Below, piece after piece: positions 18,156 to 26,853 of a DNA stretch of 64,000 nucleotides (position 1 is the first letter of the stretch; each line of letters begins with the position of its first letter). This DNA comes from Azophilus sp965214305 (GTDB lineage: Bacteria > Pseudomonadota > Gammaproteobacteria > Pseudomonadales > Azotimanducaceae), in NCBI GenBank assembly GCA_965214305.1, contig OZ243949.1, positions 2,170,001 through 2,234,000 on the forward strand, written 5' to 3'. Position numbers and translations under genes: made by a program. A model generated the notes under the pieces. The model saw nothing but the letters and a program-made list of their open reading frames with translations. It did no database searches and was not told the origin of the DNA.

Positions 18156-19277
18156 TCAAACGGACGAGTGGCTTGGTGAAATAGGCGGGCTCGGAGCCTG
18201 GGCTTCGATATGACCCTGTTTCACATGAAACATCGCGACGTTTTCGATACCGAACGAGGCATTAATTTCCTTGCGGGGTGGCTGGGTCGATGTGGAAATC
18301 ACTTGGCACCCACTCGATTGCAGCAGAGCAAGCATTCTAGCGCCATGAGCGTTGTCCAATTCGGCACCCAAATCATCGATTAGAAAAACACTTTGTTGCC
18401 CAACCGCACTTTTTAACAATTGCGCTTGCGCCAGCACGAGCGCAATCGCCAGCAATTTTCCCTGACCACGCGATAGCATGGCACCGGCGTCTTTTTCCAA
18501 AACCCTGAACGACAGATCGGCGCGATGTGGGCCCAATCCGGTTGAACCGGATCTTACATCGTTATCGACCGAATCTCTCAAAAATCTGGCGAAATCCCCA
18601 TCTCCCCAGCCATTCTTGTACCTCATTTCAACGGAAAAATTGGCATCCAAATCAGCAAGAGCGGAATGAAGGTGGGGGCTCAGGTCGGTAACATAGCCGC
18701 TGCGATATTCGTGTACCGTTTCCGCCTTGTTGCACAGCGTATCCGTCCATGCGCCGAGTGCCGACAGGGAGCGAGGCCCATCCCAAGACCTTAGGACCGT
18801 ATTTCTCTGGCGAACTGCGGAAAGATACTCCCGGAGTACCGGCAGATAGCCGGGTTTCACATGAAACATACCCCAATCAAGGCATTGCCGACGTTCTGCC
18901 GGACCGCCGAATACCAGATCACTGACGCCGGGTAGTATTAGCTGTATCGGCAGCAAAGCCGCCGCATCGGAGAGCCTCCTCACTTCGTTGTGGTCGACAT
19001 GAAGCTGTGTTTTGCCGGAGCGTTCTCTTTTTAGTCCGAGAGACCGCCCACCTTCAAGATTGGCCCGAACAAGCAAACCGGGTTCGCCGCTTTGGATAAC
19101 GGGCCCAATTCGACGCCCGCGAAAGGAGCGCCCCCGGGCAAGCATATGCACCGCCTCCAGAACGGTGGTTTTTCCCGCGCCGTTTGAACCGAACAAACAG
19201 TTGAACTGCGCATTGAGACTCAGTTTGGCCGCGCTTAGGTTGCGCAAGCAGGAAATCTCTAGGTCGCGGATGGTCAC
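18156..19277 (-). CDS. recF: DNA replication and repair protein RecF
   Basis: The 373-residue protein is an SMC-like ATPase. It has Walker A in FGSNGAGKTTVLEA (about residues 29-42), the ABC-type signature LSRGQGKLLAIALVLAQ and Walker B VFLIDDLGAELD. RecF helps load RecA at single-strand gaps. It lies between dnaN and gyrB in the classical order. The peptide MFHVK occurs twice (residues about 137-141 and near 350), each time encoded by a parS-like DNA sequence. The end (after about residue 352) is longer than usual and rich in Pro/Ser. Confidence 0.96.
   Translation of the reverse strand: MTIRDLEISCLRNLSAAKLSLNAQFNCLFGSNGAGKTTVLEAVHMLARGRSFRGRRIGPVIQSGEPGLLVRANLEGGRSLGLKRERSGKTQLHVDHNEVRRLSDAAALLPIQLILPGVSDLVFGGPAERRQCLDWGMFHVKPGYLPVLREYLSAVRQRNTVLRSWDGPRSLSALGAWTDTLCNKAETVHEYRSGYVTDLSPHLHSALADLDANFSVEMRYKNGWGDGDFARFLRDSVDNDVRSGSTGLGPHRADLSFRVLEKDAGAMLSRGQGKLLAIALVLAQAQLLKSAVGQQSVFLIDDLGAELDNAHGARMLALLQSSGCQVISTSTQPPRKEINASFGIENVAMFHVKQGHIEAQAPSPPISPSHSSV
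18217..18232. promoter_or_regulatory. parS-like ParB binding site 1
   Basis: TGTTTCACATGAAACA differs from the widely conserved parS consensus TGTTTCACGTGAAACA by one base at the centre. It is inside the recF coding region, about 12 kb from parA-parB and 4 kb from oriC, where parS sites are expected. Confidence 0.8.
18853..18868. promoter_or_regulatory. parS-like ParB binding site 2
   Basis: GGTTTCACATGAAACA shares the 14-base core GTTTCACATGAAAC with site 1, 636 bases away. It matches the parS consensus at 14 of 16 positions. It is also inside recF. Confidence 0.75.
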
Positions 19278-19301
19278 GGGGCGCTATGGCACTTCTTGCG
19301 G

Positions 19302-19339
19302 GGCCCCGCTCTATCCGCAAGCATCCGGCATCGCTCAGT
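19302..19339. repeat. R3 repeat, copy upstream of recF
   Basis: GGCCCCGCTCTATCCGCAAG followed by CATCCGGCATCGCTCAGT, similar to the copy at 17891-17928. It lies about 25 bases before the recF start codon. Confidence 0.55.
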
Positions 19340-19356
19340 TACGGATGGGTGTCATA

Positions 19357-19426
19357 TCCTAGGAGCCTCTGCCTTCGGAAGTCGCGAAAGCGAAAAGCCG
19401 CGACTTCCGAAGGCAGAGGCTCCTAG
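19357..19426. repeat. R1 repeat pair, inverted, between recF and dnaN
   Basis: Two R1 terminal sequences face each other: CCTAGGAGCCTCTGCCTTCG with GAAGTCGCG, then CGCGACTTCCGAAGGCAGAG with GCTCCTAG. Together they form a long palindrome that could fold into a strong hairpin just downstream of dnaN. Confidence 0.8.
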
Positions 19427-19441
19427 ATGCAAAGCTCGGCG

Positions 19442-20548
19442 TCATAGCCGCATGGGCATAACAACGTAGCTAGCAAGGGCATCGCCAGCGCTTTCGATCA
19501 GCGCACTTTTATTGCCGTCGGAAACCCCCAGCCTCAGGTCCGCGGCCGGCAGCACATTCAGCACATCTTGGAGATACCCCACGTTGAAGCCGATTTCGAG
19601 GCGACTGCCCTCATAACCGACATCAACCACCTCCACCGCCTCCTCTTGCTCCGGATTGCTGGCTTGGACGGTGAGCTGATTGTCCTCAACCGTTAAGCGC
19701 ACGCCCCGGTATTTCTCGTTGCTGAGGATCGACGCCCGCTGAAAGGCCAATTTCAGCGTATCTCGGTCACCAACCACGGTTTTGGAAATATCCGCCGGGA
19801 TAACCTTCTCGTAATCGGGGAATGTGCCGTCAATGAGCCGCGATGTCAGGCTGTATCGCCCGTACCCGACCCGCAAATGGTTGGCGCTGATCGAAAGTTG
19901 CACCTCTCCATCGGACTCATCGAGCAAACGGGCAATTTCTTGAACGCCCTTGCGGGGCACGATCACCTGTAGCTTTTCCAGGCCCTTTACGCCATTTCGC
20001 AGAGTACAGAGAGCCAAGCGATGTCCGTCGGTCGCAACGACCCGCAGATGATCGGAGGTCACTTCGAGCAACATGCCGTTCAAGAAATAACGCACGTCTT
20101 GCTGCGCCATTGAAAAGCCCACCTTGTCGACCAAACGGCGCATATCGGCAGTGCTTAGCTGAAGCCGGGTTTCTCCTTCGGCGCCTTCGATCTTTGGGAA
20201 ATCCGAGGGGGGTAATATGGCCAGGGAAAAACGACTGCGGCCGCAGTGGAGTACCGCCCGCTCATCCCCGACTTCAACGGAGACTTGGGCGGACTCGGGC
20301 AGTGACCGCCAAATGTCCGCCCACTTGCGGGCCGGAATGGTGGCCTCGCCCTCCCGTTCGACCGTCACCGAATCAATTTGCGCCACCAATTCAACTTCCA
20401 TATCCGTTGCGGTCAGCCTGAGTTGGCCATCTTTAGTGGCTTGCACATGCAGATTGGCAAGCACCGGTAAAGTCTGCCGCCGTTCGACAACACCGGTAGC
20501 CAGCTGCAATGGACGCAACAACGTTTCTCGATCAGCACTAAATTTCAT
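19442..20548 (-). CDS. dnaN: DNA polymerase III sliding clamp (beta subunit)
   Basis: The 368-residue protein has the three-domain beta-clamp organisation and ends in the typical SYVVMPMRL. Characteristic stretches include MKFSADRETLLRPLQLATGV, RYFLNGMLLEV, VVATDGHRLAL and VIVPRKGVQEIARLL. It encircles DNA and tethers polymerases. It follows dnaA by 40 bases on the minus strand in the dnaA-dnaN-recF-gyrB order. Confidence 0.98.
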   Translation of the reverse strand: MKFSADRETLLRPLQLATGVVERRQTLPVLANLHVQATKDGQLRLTATDMEVELVAQIDSVTVEREGEATIPARKWADIWRSLPESAQVSVEVGDERAVLHCGRSRFSLAILPPSDFPKIEGAEGETRLQLSTADMRRLVDKVGFSMAQQDVRYFLNGMLLEVTSDHLRVVATDGHRLALCTLRNGVKGLEKLQVIVPRKGVQEIARLLDESDGEVQLSISANHLRVGYGRYSLTSRLIDGTFPDYEKVIPADISKTVVGDRDTLKLAFQRASILSNEKYRGVRLTVEDNQLTVQASNPEQEEAVEVVDVGYEGSRLEIGFNVGYLQDVLNVLPAADLRLGVSDGNKSALIESAGDALASYVVMPMRL

Positions 20549-20588
20549 GCAACAAACCCGACGACGCCCGCAATGGGCCTAGTTTACT

Positions 20589-21959
20589 TCAGGCGGACAA
20601 CAGTTTGTTCAAATTCCGATGATCTTCCACCACATCGGCCGTTCCCTCTGTTATCAATTGTTCTATTTTTCGGCAGGCGTGCAAAACGGTGGTGTGATCC
20701 CGGCCACTGAATGCCTCGCCAATATCCGGCAACGAATGCTTCGTCAATTTTCTTGACAAATACATGGCTATTTGACGCGGGCGGGCTACTTTCCGGCTCC
20801 TGCGCTTCGAGAGTATGTCGGATATCTTGATGTTGTAATACTCAGCAACGACGCGCTGAATGTTGGGGATGCTCATTTGTCGGTTCTGTCTGGCAAAAAG
20901 ATGGTGCAGGCTGTGTTTGACTTGGTCCACGGTAATCTTTGTGCCTATGAATTTGGCGTTGGCAACCACCTGGCTCAGAGCACCTTCCAACTCCCGCACA
21001 TTCGACCGAACCACCTCGGCAATGGCGAAAGCAACTTGGGGTTCGAGCACCACGTTTTCTGCCTCCGCCTTTTTCAACAGTATCGCCACCCGCGTTTCCA
21101 ATTCGGGCGGATCCACCTTCATGGTCAAACCCCAAACAAAGCGCGATTTGAGCCGTTCCTCCAGGTTGTCTATCTCGCTTGGATGGCGGTCGCAGGTGAA
21201 CACCATCTGCCGACCACTTTCCTTTAACTCATTGAATAAATGGAACAATTCTTCCTGAGAGCGGGCTTTGTCGGCGAAGAATTGGATATCGTCAATCAAC
21301 AGGCACTCGGCGGAGCGATAAAATTCGGTGAAATCCAACATGGTGCCCTTGCGCAGGGCATTGACCATGTCCTCGACGAAATACTTGGATCTCACGCAGA
21401 TCATTCGCCTTTTGGGGGAATACCGCCGGATGTGATTGCCGACGGCTTGCATCAGGTGAGTTTTACCGAGACCCACGCCGCCATAGAGCAACAGCGGGTT
21501 GGCGGACTGCCCGGATTGATTCGCCGCCTGCAACGCCGCCGCTTTGGCCCATTCATTCGATTTGCCTTCCACAAAGGTGTCGAAGGTAAAATCTTTGTTC
21601 AGTGCCTGTTTGCCGCACCGAGCTTTCTCTAATTGATTGAATTTTAGCTTCTTTCCGGGCCTTCCCCGGCCACTGGAGCCATCCGCGCGCAACGGCGTTG
21701 CCGGTGCCGTGTACAGATCGCCAATCGCCACCTCAACCATCGTTGACTCGCCGGCGGCATCGGCTTGCCCCAGCAATTCCTCAATGCGTGAAAGATGGGT
21801 TTCTTGAACTTGGTCTCGGACGTATGGACTGGGTGCGAAAAGCTGCAAACGGCCATCGCTGCGCTTTGCCTGCAGCGGCTTGATGTAGGTATCGAACTGC
21901 CCCGCCGACAGTTCGTCTCGCAGTTGTTGAACACAGTATTGCCAGTCTGTCCTTCCCAC
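20589..21959 (-). CDS. dnaA: Chromosomal replication initiator DnaA
   Basis: The 456 residues contain an N-terminal DnaB-interacting domain I, a linker, the AAA+ domain III (YGGVGLGKTHLMQAVGNH Walker A; LLIDDIQFFADK Walker B; SRFVWGLTMKVDPPELETR) and the domain IV helix-turn-helix with the signature GRDHTTVLHACRKIE. It opens oriC by binding DnaA boxes. The upstream non-coding region (21960-22603) has such boxes, so autoregulation is plausible. Confidence 0.98.
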   Translation of the reverse strand: MGRTDWQYCVQQLRDELSAGQFDTYIKPLQAKRSDGRLQLFAPSPYVRDQVQETHLSRIEELLGQADAAGESTMVEVAIGDLYTAPATPLRADGSSGRGRPGKKLKFNQLEKARCGKQALNKDFTFDTFVEGKSNEWAKAAALQAANQSGQSANPLLLYGGVGLGKTHLMQAVGNHIRRYSPKRRMICVRSKYFVEDMVNALRKGTMLDFTEFYRSAECLLIDDIQFFADKARSQEELFHLFNELKESGRQMVFTCDRHPSEIDNLEERLKSRFVWGLTMKVDPPELETRVAILLKKAEAENVVLEPQVAFAIAEVVRSNVRELEGALSQVVANAKFIGTKITVDQVKHSLHHLFARQNRQMSIPNIQRVVAEYYNIKISDILSKRRSRKVARPRQIAMYLSRKLTKHSLPDIGEAFSGRDHTTVLHACRKIEQLITEGTADVVEDHRNLNKLLSA

Positions 21960-22162
21960 TTTGATTCGCCCCGATTAATGAGATTGTCATTCGTTGTGAC
22001 CGAGCATTCTACTTGGGGTCAAATCGCCTTGAAACCATCTGTGTCCCCGTCGCCCGCAACGGTTGCGATGTGCCAATAAATTCAGACGCTTACCGTTGGA
22101 CGGCCGGCCGAGAGCAAGCGTTGATTGCGGGCCCTGGTTAGTGAGCAACCCTTTGCATAGAT

Positions 22163-22171
22163 TGTGGATAA
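22163..22171 (-). promoter_or_regulatory. DnaA box (perfect)
   Basis: TGTGGATAA, the reverse complement of the consensus TTATCCACA. It borders the AT-rich tract. Confidence 0.85.
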
Positions 22172-22243
22172 ATGAAAATATTTTCTAATAATCAATGTAT
22201 TAGATATCGGACGCTGCACGAATAACAAGATCGTTGCAGAGCC

Positions 22244-22252
22244 TGTGGACAG
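22244..22252 (-). promoter_or_regulatory. DnaA box (weaker)
   Basis: TGTGGACAG; two differences from the strict consensus TGTGGATAA, one from the relaxed form TGTGGACAA. Confidence 0.5.
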
Positions 22253-22301
22253 TTGTTGAATTTCTCCCAGTTCCCAATCCATCCAAGCTTGGACGCAAGC
22301 C

Positions 22302-22310
22302 TTATCAACA
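22302..22310 (+). promoter_or_regulatory. DnaA box (one mismatch)
   Basis: TTATCAACA, one difference from TTATCCACA. Confidence 0.6.
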
Positions 22311-22539
22311 GGTTCGCATGACCCGCAACGGCTCATCGCGTGGAGAGTCCTGTTGCTTTTGCACAGACACCAAGGGCATCAACAACAAACAACAACTGTC
22401 CTAATTTATATCTCTATTCGTTGAACTCCGTGTACATCAAACGCCGATCAAGCCGAGAAGCCTCTGCCCGCATATCAGACCAACCTCCCGCTTTGCACAC
22501 CGATGTAGTGCCGCGACGAGCGCCAAATCGGCATTCGCG

Positions 22540-22569
22540 TTGACACCAGCCGAGCGCGGCCCCTAGAAT
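22540..22569 (+). promoter_or_regulatory. Promoter of rpmH-rnpA
   Basis: TTGACA at 22540-22545 and TAGAAT at 22564-22569, separated by 18 bases: a strong sigma-70-type promoter 35 bases before the rpmH start codon. Confidence 0.75.
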
Positions 22570-22603
22570 CGCGCCCCCTTATCGGCGGGGCAACGGCAAC
22601 AAC

Positions 22604-22738
22604 GTGAAAAGGACGTTCCAGCCTAGCAACCTAAAGCGCAAACGCACTCACGGTTTTCGTGCGCGCATGTCCACGCGAGCCGGGCGCCGCACCATAAATG
22701 CCCGGCGGGCCAAGGGCCGCAAGCGTTTGACGGTTTAA
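22604..22738 (+). CDS. rpmH: 50S ribosomal protein L34
   Basis: A 44-residue protein starting at GTG with MKRTFQPSNLKRKRTHGFRA and ending in RRAKGRKRLTV, an almost canonical L34. It lies opposite dnaA across oriC, as usual, and is followed 5 bases later by the rnpA frame. A strong promoter is directly upstream. Confidence 0.97.
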   Translation: MKRTFQPSNLKRKRTHGFRARMSTRAGRRTINARRAKGRKRLTV

Positions 22739-22743
22739 AATTT

Positions 22744-23247
22744 GTGAGCAGTCGCCGCGGCGATGCGGCTGTGGCGGCGGGCGAAAACAGCGGCTCCCCA
22801 ACTGTGCCCGACGGCCACCCCACCCAATCCGCGAACCAACGTCCGCGACATATTGATGTGCCGACGGGAAGATACCGCTTTCCAAAGCGCTACCGCCTAA
22901 AACAGGCGGCACAGTTCGAGCGGGTGCTGCGCAAGGCCCGCATCAGAAGAAACCGTGGGCCGTTACGAATCCTCGCCGTTGCGAATACAATGCCTTCCGC
23001 CCGGCTCGGCTTGATTGTCGGTAAGCGGGCGCTGCGCCAAGCCAATCGGCGCAATGCGGCCAAACGTGTCGTGCGTGAGGTTTTTCGGAATGCGCGCCCC
23101 GACTTGCCGCCGGTGGATGTGGTGGTGCAATTGCGCGGACCCCTGGACAGGGCGCAGTTGCGAGCTTGGCTAGAAGAAGAGTTGGGCGCGATGACGCAAT
23201 CCGCGAACACGAGTAGGGGAAAGCATTTACCATGGGTAGCCGTTTAG
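22744..23247 (+). CDS. rnpA: Ribonuclease P protein component
   Basis: The RnpA core is in residues about 45-150: FPKRYRLKQAAQFERVL, RLGLIVGKRALRQANRRNAA with the RNR-type motif, and KRVVREVFR. It binds the catalytic RNA of RNase P and helps process tRNA 5' ends. The 167 residues from GTG 22744 include about 40 extra N-terminal residues without homology. GTG 22858 would give a more usual size. Its end overlaps yidD by 16 bases. Confidence 0.92.
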   Translation: MSSRRGDAAVAAGENSGSPTVPDGHPTQSANQRPRHIDVPTGRYRFPKRYRLKQAAQFERVLRKARIRRNRGPLRILAVANTMPSARLGLIVGKRALRQANRRNAAKRVVREVFRNARPDLPPVDVVVQLRGPLDRAQLRAWLEEELGAMTQSANTSRGKHLPWVAV

Positions 23248-23564
23248 CTTGCACAGCTTGCCAAACTCTCGCTGCGGACGCCGCGGCCTCCAGCCGGGGG
23301 CGTCCGTCGGGACGCTCTTGGCTGGGACGACTACATCGGGGCACCAACCGTGCATTGATTGGCTTGATCCGCCTGTATCAACTCACGCTGAGCCCGCTCA
23401 TTGGCGGACAGTGCCGGTTTCACCCCAGCTGTTCCCAATACGCTGTCCAGGCGCTGACAAGCCGGGGGGCGCTTAAGGGTTCCTGGCTTACGATAAAGCG
23501 GCTCTTGAAATGTCATCCCTTCCACCCCGGCGGCATCGACCTGCCGCCCAATAGCGAAGGGTAG
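23232..23564 (+). CDS. yidD: Membrane protein insertion efficiency factor YidD
   Basis: The 110-residue protein has the YidD signature LIRLYQLTLSPLIGGQCRFH followed by PSCSQYA and KGSWLTIKRLLKCHPFHPGG. It helps YidC-dependent insertion of membrane proteins. The N-terminus (residues 1-35) is longer than usual. The ATG has AGGGGAAAG upstream and lies within the end of rnpA. yidC starts 5 bases after its stop. Confidence 0.95.
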   Translation: MGSRLACTACQTLAADAAASSRGRPSGRSWLGRLHRGTNRALIGLIRLYQLTLSPLIGGQCRFHPSCSQYAVQALTSRGALKGSWLTIKRLLKCHPFHPGGIDLPPNSEG

Positions 23565-23569
23565 CAGCC

Positions 23570-25279
23570 GTGTTCGCCCCGGAAGTGCAACGCATTGTTT
23601 TGCTGATCGGCTTGGCCGCCGCCGCCTATTTGCTGATCTTGGCCTGGAACGAAGACTACATGCAGCCCCGGGCCCCCATCCCCGAGGCGGCGTCTCCGGA
23701 ACTGGGCGCTGTTGATGCCGCGGCCGTCCCCGAGGCTTCAAGCAACCCGGCGATGGACTCGGACATTCCGGATGCCTCCTTGATTGGCACGGCCACCCCC
23801 CCGGAAGCAACCTCGCCGACGGTTGCGGAAACCAGATCCGGTCGCTTGGTGCGTGTTTCCACCCCGACCCAGGAAATTTGGATCGACCGGTTGGGAGGGG
23901 ATGTTCGCCGTGTTCGCCTGCCGCAATATCCGGTGGCTCTCGACCAACCGGACCAGCCGTTCAAGTTGCTTGATGTTGGCAATGGCCGCGTCTATATGGC
24001 GCAAAGCGGGCTGATCGGGCCGGACGGCTTGGATTCCGGCACAGACCGACCGCTGTTCGAGGCTCAGACCGACTACCTGGAGCTGTCTGCGGGGGAATCG
24101 CAGGACTTGGTTCTCACCGCCACCCATAACGGCGTCCGGGTACAAAAAACCTTCCGTTTCCACGCCGACGACTATCTGATTGATCTCGCTTATCGCGTCG
24201 AGAATCCACACAACCGCCCTTTCCAAGCCAGCCTGTTTGCGCAAATCAAGCGGGACGGCTTGCAACCGCCGGGCCCCGGCACGTTCAGCATGGGACCCCA
24301 GCCCTATGTGGGAGCGGCCCTGACCACTGCGGAGACCCGCTATCAAAAGCTGGAATTCGAGGATCTCGATGCAGGCCCCTTCCGCGCCACCGAGCGGGGC
24401 GGCTGGATTGCCGTGCTGCAGCACTACTTTCTTAGCGCCTGGATCGCCAACGCCAGCGAAGACAACACCTACTACGGGCGCAGGCGCGGCGATGGCACCT
24501 ATACGGTTGGGTACACCGGCCCACTGTTGTCGGTGGCACCCGGCGGCACAGGCGAGTGGCGCAGCCGTCTTTATGTGGGGCCCAAAGATCAAAAGCGTTT
24601 GGAAGAGCTGGCGGACAACCTGAATCTCACCGTTGATTACGGGTTCCTGTGGTGGTTGGCGGTGCCGCTCTTTCTGCTGCTTGATTGGCTGCACGGTTTT
24701 GTGGACAACTGGGGTGTTGCGATCATTCTACTCACGGTGCTCGTCAAGCTCGTGCTGTATCCGTTGTCGCAGGCCAGCTATAAGTCCATGGCCAATATGC
24801 GCCGCGTCGCCCCGCAGATGAAGCGCCTGCAGGAACGCTATGCGGGTGATCGCCAGAAACTCTCTCAGGAGATGATGGGGCTTTACAAAAAAGAGGGCGT
24901 AAATCCTCTCGGCGGCTGTTTGCCCATGCTGTTGCCCATGCCCATATTCATTGCGCTCTATTGGGTGCTATTTGAGAGCGTTGAACTTCGGCAAGCGCCA
25001 TTTTTCTTTTGGATCCAGGATCTTGCGGCGAAGGATCCGTTCTTCGTGCTACCCCTGCTCATGGGCGGAACCATGTATTTGCAACAGTCGATGTCGCCGG
25101 CCATGGGCGATCCGATGCAGGTGCGGATGATGAAGATGATGCCCATTATCTTCACCGTGCTGTTCCTTTGGTTTCCCGCCGGCCTTGTGCTCTATTGGCT
25201 CATCAACAGCGTTTTGTCGGTGGCGCAGCAGTGGTATGTGATGCGTCAGGCCGAAGCTGCCGCTCTGGCCAAGGGTTGA
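23570..25279 (+). CDS. yidC: Membrane protein insertase YidC
   Basis: A 569-residue protein of the Gram-negative type. It has one N-terminal membrane helix (RIVLLIGLAAAAYLLILAW), a large periplasmic beta domain (to about residue 345) and the C-terminal insertase core with five membrane segments. Core motifs include LLDWLHGFVDNWGVAIILLT, YKSMANMRRVAPQMKRLQE and VNPLGGCLPMLLPMPIFIAL. It inserts and folds inner-membrane proteins with or without SecYEG. Start GTG 23570. Confidence 0.97.
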   Translation: MFAPEVQRIVLLIGLAAAAYLLILAWNEDYMQPRAPIPEAASPELGAVDAAAVPEASSNPAMDSDIPDASLIGTATPPEATSPTVAETRSGRLVRVSTPTQEIWIDRLGGDVRRVRLPQYPVALDQPDQPFKLLDVGNGRVYMAQSGLIGPDGLDSGTDRPLFEAQTDYLELSAGESQDLVLTATHNGVRVQKTFRFHADDYLIDLAYRVENPHNRPFQASLFAQIKRDGLQPPGPGTFSMGPQPYVGAALTTAETRYQKLEFEDLDAGPFRATERGGWIAVLQHYFLSAWIANASEDNTYYGRRRGDGTYTVGYTGPLLSVAPGGTGEWRSRLYVGPKDQKRLEELADNLNLTVDYGFLWWLAVPLFLLLDWLHGFVDNWGVAIILLTVLVKLVLYPLSQASYKSMANMRRVAPQMKRLQERYAGDRQKLSQEMMGLYKKEGVNPLGGCLPMLLPMPIFIALYWVLFESVELRQAPFFFWIQDLAAKDPFFVLPLLMGGTMYLQQSMSPAMGDPMQVRMMKMMPIIFTVLFLWFPAGLVLYWLINSVLSVAQQWYVMRQAEAAALAKG

Positions 25280-25309
25280 GATGTCCGCCATTCGCCCGGA
25301 ATTTGGCAA

Positions 25310-26644
25310 ATGTCCGAACAGGCTGAGAGTGTTGAAACCATTGCGGCGGTGGCCACGCCACCGGGCCGGGGCGGTATTGGCATCGTGCGTATTTCCGGCC
25401 CTCATGCCGCAACCATAGGCGCTTGCATAACGGGTGGTAGCTTGCCCGGGCGTCGCCCGGTGCTGCGTAACTTCAGCCGGGCGGGTGCCGCTCTCGACCA
25501 AGGCATTGCCCTGTATTTTCCAAGCCCGGCATCCTTTACCGGCGAGGACGTCGTGGAACTTCACGGCCACGGTGGCCCCGTGGTTTTGCAGACGGTCTTA
25601 GAGGCGGCGCTTGCCCGGGGAGCGCGGCTCGCACGCCCCGGCGAATTCACCGAACGGGCCTTCGTCAATGGCAAGTTGGACCTCGCCCAAGCGGAGGCCG
25701 TGGCCGATTTGATAGCGAGCACGTCGGCCGCGGCCGCGCGCGCCGCCCTACAGTCTTTGAACGGAGTTTTTTCATCGAATATCAATGGCTTGAGTGAACG
25801 CATTACCGAGTTGCGGGTATATGTTGAAGCCGCCATCGACTTCCCCGACGAAGAGGTTGGATTTCTGGAGAAAGGCCGGGTGTCGGCGCGCCTTGCGGCC
25901 TTGATGGAAGCGGTGCAACAACTCTTGGCCGAGGGGCGCCAGGGCGTATTAATGAGTCAGGGTGTCAATATCGCCTTGGTGGGCGCGCCCAACGCCGGCA
26001 AGTCGAGCCTCTTGAATCGGCTGACCGGCGAAGAAACCGCCATTGTCACCGACATCCCCGGTACCACCCGTGATCCGCTGCGGGTAGACATGGTGATCGA
26101 CAACCTGCCGTTGCGCCTGATCGACACCGCCGGTTTGCGACAAACCGAGGATCGGGTGGAGATAGAAGGCGTAAAGCGCGCGCGTCGGGAAGCCGCCCAA
26201 GCGGATCTGGTGTTGATACTGCGCGATTTGGCCGCCGGGGACGAACCCCCCGCCGCCGACTGGCCCAATGCGCTTTGGGTGGACAACAAGATTGACCTGG
26301 TTGGTGCCCGGCCGGGTCTTGATCGATCAACCAAGCCCGAGCGGGTGCGCCTCTCCTGTCTTACCGGCGAGGGGATCGATACCCTTAGGCAAGCCATCAA
26401 ACAACGGGTGGGGTTCACCGGCGCGGAATCGGCCTTTAGCGCCCGCCGTCGCCATTTGCTGTCATTGACGCGGGTGCTGGATGCCCTGAAAGCCGCCGAA
26501 CAGCGGCTGGCGGCAGGGGCACCCGGTGAGCTCATCGCCGAGGAACTGCGCCACGCCCATCTGGCCTTGGGTGAGATCATCGGCGCAACGGCGCCGGATG
26601 ACTTGCTGAGCGAAATTTTCAGCACCTTCTGCATCGGTAAGTAA
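25310..26644 (+). CDS. mnmE: tRNA modification GTPase MnmE
   Basis: The 444-residue protein has the N-terminal folate-binding domain (TIAAVATPPGRGGIGIVRIS), a helical domain and an inserted G domain (GAPNAGKSSLLNRLTGEETA; DIPGTTRD; DTAGLR; NKID), and it ends with the invariant C-terminal FCIGK cysteine motif. With MnmG it forms cmnm5U at tRNA wobble positions. It follows yidC by 30 bases. Confidence 0.97.
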   Translation: MSEQAESVETIAAVATPPGRGGIGIVRISGPHAATIGACITGGSLPGRRPVLRNFSRAGAALDQGIALYFPSPASFTGEDVVELHGHGGPVVLQTVLEAALARGARLARPGEFTERAFVNGKLDLAQAEAVADLIASTSAAAARAALQSLNGVFSSNINGLSERITELRVYVEAAIDFPDEEVGFLEKGRVSARLAALMEAVQQLLAEGRQGVLMSQGVNIALVGAPNAGKSSLLNRLTGEETAIVTDIPGTTRDPLRVDMVIDNLPLRLIDTAGLRQTEDRVEIEGVKRARREAAQADLVLILRDLAAGDEPPAADWPNALWVDNKIDLVGARPGLDRSTKPERVRLSCLTGEGIDTLRQAIKQRVGFTGAESAFSARRRHLLSLTRVLDALKAAEQRLAAGAPGELIAEELRHAHLALGEIIGATAPDDLLSEIFSTFCIGK

Positions 26645-26804
26645 ATCCGGCCCGGCGGATTCCGCCCGATAGAGTTGGTAGCGGCTCAGTTTCAATTTCC
26701 GCTGCTGCGGAGACCGCACCCGCGTTGAGCTGCGGTAATGAAGCATTACCAAATTGAGCCACCACCATAGCGTTGGCGGCATAGGCGGGCTCGGCAACCG
26801 GCGC

Positions 26805-26810
26805 TATAAT
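26805..26810 (+). promoter_or_regulatory. Candidate -10 element ahead of mnmG
   Basis: A perfect TATAAT 43 bases before the mnmG start. No good -35 hexamer at normal spacing is visible. Confidence 0.4.
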
Positions 26811-26853
26811 GCGCGGTCCGCCTGCTGGCGGTGCCCAGGATGCCGGAGCACGG

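Larger units (their letters stand above)
22080..22340. other. Probable chromosomal replication origin (oriC)
   Basis: The 644-base dnaA-rpmH intergenic region is where many gammaproteobacteria keep oriC. It has a perfect DnaA box at 22163-22171, weaker ones at 22244-22252 and 22302-22310, and a markedly AT-rich tract at about 22170-22210 that could be the unwinding element. No gene is supported between dnaA and rpmH. Boundaries are approximate. Confidence 0.75.

Noticed and set aside
22082..22336. 84-codon frame within the oriC region
   Set aside because: It overlaps the DnaA boxes and AT-rich tract and has no family pattern.
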